Of a stretch of DNA of 7,885 bases, positions 5,425 to 7,885 are shown in pieces (within the stretch, counting starts at the first letter, position 1; every line of letters begins with the position of its first letter). The stretch is from Nocardioides sp. (GTDB taxonomy: Bacteria; Actinomycetota; Actinomycetes; Propionibacteriales; Nocardioidaceae). The DNA lies in NCBI GenBank assembly GCA_029264225.1, contig JARICB010000330.1:1-7885 (forward strand). Reading direction: 5' to 3'. The notes beneath the pieces are model-generated. The model was not told the DNA's origin. It did not search any database and saw nothing but the letters and a program-made list of their open reading frames with translations. Position numbers and translations under genes: made by a program.

Positions 5425-6069
5425 GTGGAAAAGAATGAGGGGCCTCCTCCCGCCATCAGCCCAGGCCCTACCGGTGCCCAGGGGCGAGTTCTGGCCGTCC
5501 TCGTACGGCGCGAGGCCCCCACCACGCTGGCCGAGTTGGCCGCACTCACCGGCCTGCACGAGAACACCCTGCGCGGCCATCTCGACGCCCTCCACCGGGC
5601 CAGCCACGTCTCACGGTTCCGCGCGCGGCCCACTGGACGAGGTCGTCCCGCCTGGTCCTACGTCGCCCGCGAGGCGCCGTACGCCGCCCTTGCTCAGGCC
5701 TTGGCCCGGGGGCTGGAGACGAACCCCGGAGCCAGTGCCCGCGAGACCGGCGAATCCGGGGGACGCGTCTGGGGTGAGCAACTGCGCGCCCTGCTCGACA
5801 AGGATCACGAGACCCCCCACGAGCGCCTGATGCGTGCCCTCGAGCACGTGGGTTTCGGCCCCGAGTCATCGCCGGACCAGGCGTCGGTGCGACTGACCCA
5901 GTGTCCGTTCATCGATGCCGCCCGCGCCCACCCCGAGGCCGTCTGTAGCGTGCACCTCGGCCTGATCGAAGGAGCCCTGGGTGAGTCGCTGGACCCGACC
6001 GCGCTGCAGCCGTTCGCCGAACCCGGAGCCTGCCTGGTGCGGCTCCCGGCGTCGGTGAGCACGCAATGA
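5425..6069 (+). CDS. Winged-helix regulator with SufR-like C-terminal cysteines
   Basis: The 214-residue protein has an ArsR/DeoR-like winged helix at about 18-80: 'LAELAALTGLHENTLRGHL' forms the helix-turn-helix, and 'RPTGRGRPAWSYV' is the wing with the GRP turn. The C-terminal part has C160-P-F, C174 in 'HPEAVCSVHLG', and C203 in 'EPGACLVRLPA'. This pattern is like SufR and related actinobacterial regulators, whose cysteines hold an Fe-S cluster. The position where some relatives have a further Cys appears to be S188. I infer that it senses iron-sulfur status, oxygen or NO. It is transcribed divergently from the hemerythrin gene, so it probably controls both sides. The GTG start fits the -10 spacing. 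Its TGA overlaps the ATG of the next gene (ATGA), so it is co-translated with the membrane proteins. A generic MarR/ArsR-type regulator without a cluster is the alternative. Confidence 0.8.
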   Translation: MEKNEGPPPAISPGPTGAQGRVLAVLVRREAPTTLAELAALTGLHENTLRGHLDALHRASHVSRFRARPTGRGRPAWSYVAREAPYAALAQALARGLETNPGASARETGESGGRVWGEQLRALLDKDHETPHERLMRALEHVGFGPESSPDQASVRLTQCPFIDAARAHPEAVCSVHLGLIEGALGESLDPTALQPFAEPGACLVRLPASVSTQ

Positions 6070-7199
6070 CGCCACGCCGTCGCCCGGCAGCGCGGACCCT
6101 GTTCGCGCTGCCTGCCGCTCTGGCCCTGCTCGTCGGGATCGACGCTGGCCTGAGCCTGCTGGATGCCTGGCCGCCGGTGAACTCCGGCCGGCTCGGCGAG
6201 GTCCACGGAATCCTGATGGTGCTCGGCTTCGTCGGCACCCTGATCGCCCTGGAGCGGGCGGTCGCCCTCGGTCGCCGGATCGGCTACCTGGCTCCGACCC
6301 TGCTGGGGCTCGGCGCCCTGCTGCTCGTGCCCGCCTCCACCGGAGAGGTCGGCGCCGCGCTGATCACCGCCGGCGCGCTCGCCCTGTGCCTGCTCTACAT
6401 CCCACTGTGGCAGCGCAACCGCGACGACGCGATCCTGATCTCCGCCCTCGGCGCCGTATGCGCGCTGGGGGGCGCCCTGTTGTGGCGCGGCGGCGCCGAC
6501 ACCTCCCAGACCATTCCGTGGCTGGCCGGCTTCGTGATCCTCACCATCGGCGGCGAGCGTCTCGAACTGGCCCGGCTGGCCATGCCACCCACCGCAGGGC
6601 GCGATCTGGTGCTGCTCGGCAGCGGCCTCGCGAGCGCCATCGTCGCGGCCACCTTGTGGCCGACCGTCGGGACGCCGCTGCTCGGTGCTGCGCTGCTCGC
6701 ACTGACGGCCTGGCTGGTGCGTCACGACGTGGCCCGCCGCACGGTCAACAGTTCGGGGCTGCCCCGGTTTGCCGCCTACTGCATGCTGGCGGGCCAGGCC
6801 TGGCTGCTCGTGGCGGGCGCGATCTGGCTGCTCGCCGGTGCGAGCGTGGAGGGGGCGGCGTACGACGCGGTCGTGCACGCCGTCTTCCTCGGCTTCACCA
6901 TCTCGATGATCATGGCTCACGCCTCCTCGATCCTGCCGGCCGTGACCCGGGTGCCGTTGCCCTACCGCCCGGCGATGTATGCGCCCTGGCTGCTCCTCCA
7001 ACTCTCGCTGGTCCTACGACTGTGGGGCGGCGACGCCCTCGGTAGCGAGCTGGCTCGTCGGATCGGCGGCGCCGGCAACGCGATCGCGGTGCTGCTGTTC
7101 CTCGCCGTCGCCATCGGCAGCGCGATCCGCGGGGTGCCCCCCAGGCCCACGAAGCCCGCCGCTTCCACCACCACCCAGACCAAGGCGGTGTCCTCGTGA
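6066..7199 (+). CDS. Polytopic membrane protein, NnrS-like (uncertain)
   Basis: The 377-residue protein is almost all hydrophobic, with about ten to twelve predicted membrane segments by eye, a basic N-terminus (MTPRRRPAAR) and a polar C-terminal tail from about 356. Conserved-looking features are 'GEVHGILMVLGFVGTLIALERAVAL' at 44-68 in two parts (H47 in the membrane), 'GGERLELARL' (162-171), and 'HAVFLGFTISMIMAHASSILP' at about 271-291 with H271 and H285. Membrane histidines of this kind recall NnrS, a haem- and copper-containing protein of NO-stress and denitrification loci, and the haem-copper oxidase fold. I cannot assign the family firmly. The ATG at 6066 overlaps the regulator stop and has GGTGAG 6 bases before it. 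The TGA overlaps the GTG of the following gene. Tight coupling argues for a joint job with the downstream copper-oxidase-like protein. Confidence 0.62.
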   Translation: MTPRRRPAARTLFALPAALALLVGIDAGLSLLDAWPPVNSGRLGEVHGILMVLGFVGTLIALERAVALGRRIGYLAPTLLGLGALLLVPASTGEVGAALITAGALALCLLYIPLWQRNRDDAILISALGAVCALGGALLWRGGADTSQTIPWLAGFVILTIGGERLELARLAMPPTAGRDLVLLGSGLASAIVAATLWPTVGTPLLGAALLALTAWLVRHDVARRTVNSSGLPRFAAYCMLAGQAWLLVAGAIWLLAGASVEGAAYDAVVHAVFLGFTISMIMAHASSILPAVTRVPLPYRPAMYAPWLLLQLSLVLRLWGGDALGSELARRIGGAGNAIAVLLFLAVAIGSAIRGVPPRPTKPAASTTTQTKAVSS

Positions 7200-7885
7200 C
7201 GCTCACTGTCGGTGCGCCCGCGCCCACGGCCAAGACCGGCTCCCGCGGATTCTGGCCGCTGCGCGACCTGCCCGTCGTGTTCTGGTTGTTGGGCGTGGTC
7301 GTCGTGTCGTTGATCCACCCCTTCATCCAGGCTCCGCGCTGGCTGATGATCCATCTGCTCGTCCTCGGCGCAGCCGGCCACTCGATCCTGGTCTGGAGCC
7401 GCTACTTCGCCGACACCCTGGTACGCCTGCCGGCCACCCCGCGGCGCGTGCAGTCCCAACGTCTGCTCGTCTTCAACCTCGGCGTGCTGCTCGTCGCCAT
7501 CGGCGTGCCCGGCAAGCTCTGGTGGCTGGTGCTCGCCGGCGCCCTCGGTGTCGCGGTCGCCGTCACCTGGCACGTAGTGAGCCTGATCCGTGGCCTGCGC
7601 ACCGGCTTCGCCTCCCGTTTCGCCTCCACGATCTGGTTCTACATCGCCGCCGGCGCTCTGCTTCTGGTCGGCATCACGCTGGGCACCTGGCTCGCAGCCA
7701 ACCCCGCCGAGCCCCTCCACACCCGCCTCCAGGTCGCCCACGTCGCGGTCAACCTGCTCGGCTGGATCGGCCTGACCGTGCTCGGCACCGTGGTCACGCT
7801 CGGCCCGACGATGCTGCGCACCCGCATCGTCGAGGGGGCGGAGAAGTTGGCGCGCCAGGCCCTGCCCGTGCTGATCGTCGGCATA
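7196..7885 (+). CDS. N-terminal membrane domain of a multicopper-oxidase/NirK-type protein (partial)
   Basis: The visible 230 residues run off the right edge. The start is GTG at 7196, overlapping the previous stop (GTGA), with AAGGCGG about 8 bases upstream. After a short polar N-terminus comes 'RGFWPLRDLPVVFWLLG', then about six membrane segments (near 26-40, 50-66, 88-104, 108-130, 145-168, 180-203). In-membrane histidines include H41, H53, H62, H126 and H182. Phrases such as 'GHSILVWSRYFADTLVR', 'AHVAVNLLGWIGLTVLGT' and 'LGPTMLRTRIVEGAE' are what I recall from long actinobacterial proteins that join a membrane domain to C-terminal cupredoxin domains, annotated as multicopper oxidase or Cu nitrite reductase. 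No copper site is inside the window, so the enzyme assignment rests on recall and context. A stand-alone membrane protein remains possible. Confidence 0.62.
   Translation, partial: MTLTVGAPAPTAKTGSRGFWPLRDLPVVFWLLGVVVVSLIHPFIQAPRWLMIHLLVLGAAGHSILVWSRYFADTLVRLPATPRRVQSQRLLVFNLGVLLVAIGVPGKLWWLVLAGALGVAVAVTWHVVSLIRGLRTGFASRFASTIWFYIAAGALLLVGITLGTWLAANPAEPLHTRLQVAHVAVNLLGWIGLTVLGTVVTLGPTMLRTRIVEGAEKLARQALPVLIVGI

Noticed and set aside
5379..5633. Longer hemerythrin protein starting at 5633
   Set aside because: It would run through the divergent regulator coding region, and the ATG at 5378 has a good ribosome site.
5805..7001. 398-codon minus-strand open frame opposite the regulator and membrane protein
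   Set aside because: Charged, Gln/Gly-rich shadow translation; the plus strand has membrane segments, HTH motifs and coupled start-stop overlaps.

Overview
The sequence is high-GC with tightly packed genes: ATGA/GTGA start-stop overlaps, one GTG start without a leader, and a DtxR/IdeR-type iron box. Together with the protein families (DUF4333 lipoprotein, DUF2249-hemerythrin, a cupredoxin-oxidase-type membrane domain) this points to an actinobacterial chromosome, perhaps of the Propionibacteriales. The genus is an inference and was not tested.

Layout. (1) 1-361: the 3' end of a type I restriction enzyme HsdR gene. (2) 362-1185: about 820 bases with no convincing gene. They hold a tandem array of four 52-bp units plus a partial fifth (751-973). 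Each unit has a GTCGGAC/GTCCGAC hairpin and, on the minus strand, a G-run segment that could fold as a two-quartet G-quadruplex. (3) 1186-4062, minus strand: a ferrous-iron operon feoA-feoB-nfu with overlapping or 1-nt junctions, behind a probable DtxR/IdeR box (4102-4120). A hairpin just past the nfu stop may terminate it. (4) 4269-4580, plus strand: a small DUF4333 lipoprotein, divergent from feoA. (5) 4593-5378, minus strand: a hemerythrin-DUF2249 protein. (6) 5425-7885, plus strand: an overlapping operon of a winged-helix regulator with SufR-like C-terminal cysteines, a polytopic membrane protein that may be NnrS-like, and the N-terminal membrane domain of a protein that resembles actinobacterial multicopper-oxidase/NirK-type proteins and runs off the window.

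Working together. The right half reads as a nitrite/nitric-oxide module. A presumed Fe-S regulator sits head to head, 46 bp away, with a di-iron hemerythrin protein, and a TTGAAT-AAC-ATACAA inverted repeat overlaps the start region of both. The left operon imports Fe2+ and pairs the importer with an Nfu-type Fe-S carrier. Ferrous-iron supply next to NO/nitrite handling would suit a low-oxygen lifestyle. That link comes from gene context only.

The most unusual element is the 52-bp array. Its period equals five helical turns, it is not a multiple of three, and I know no family for it.
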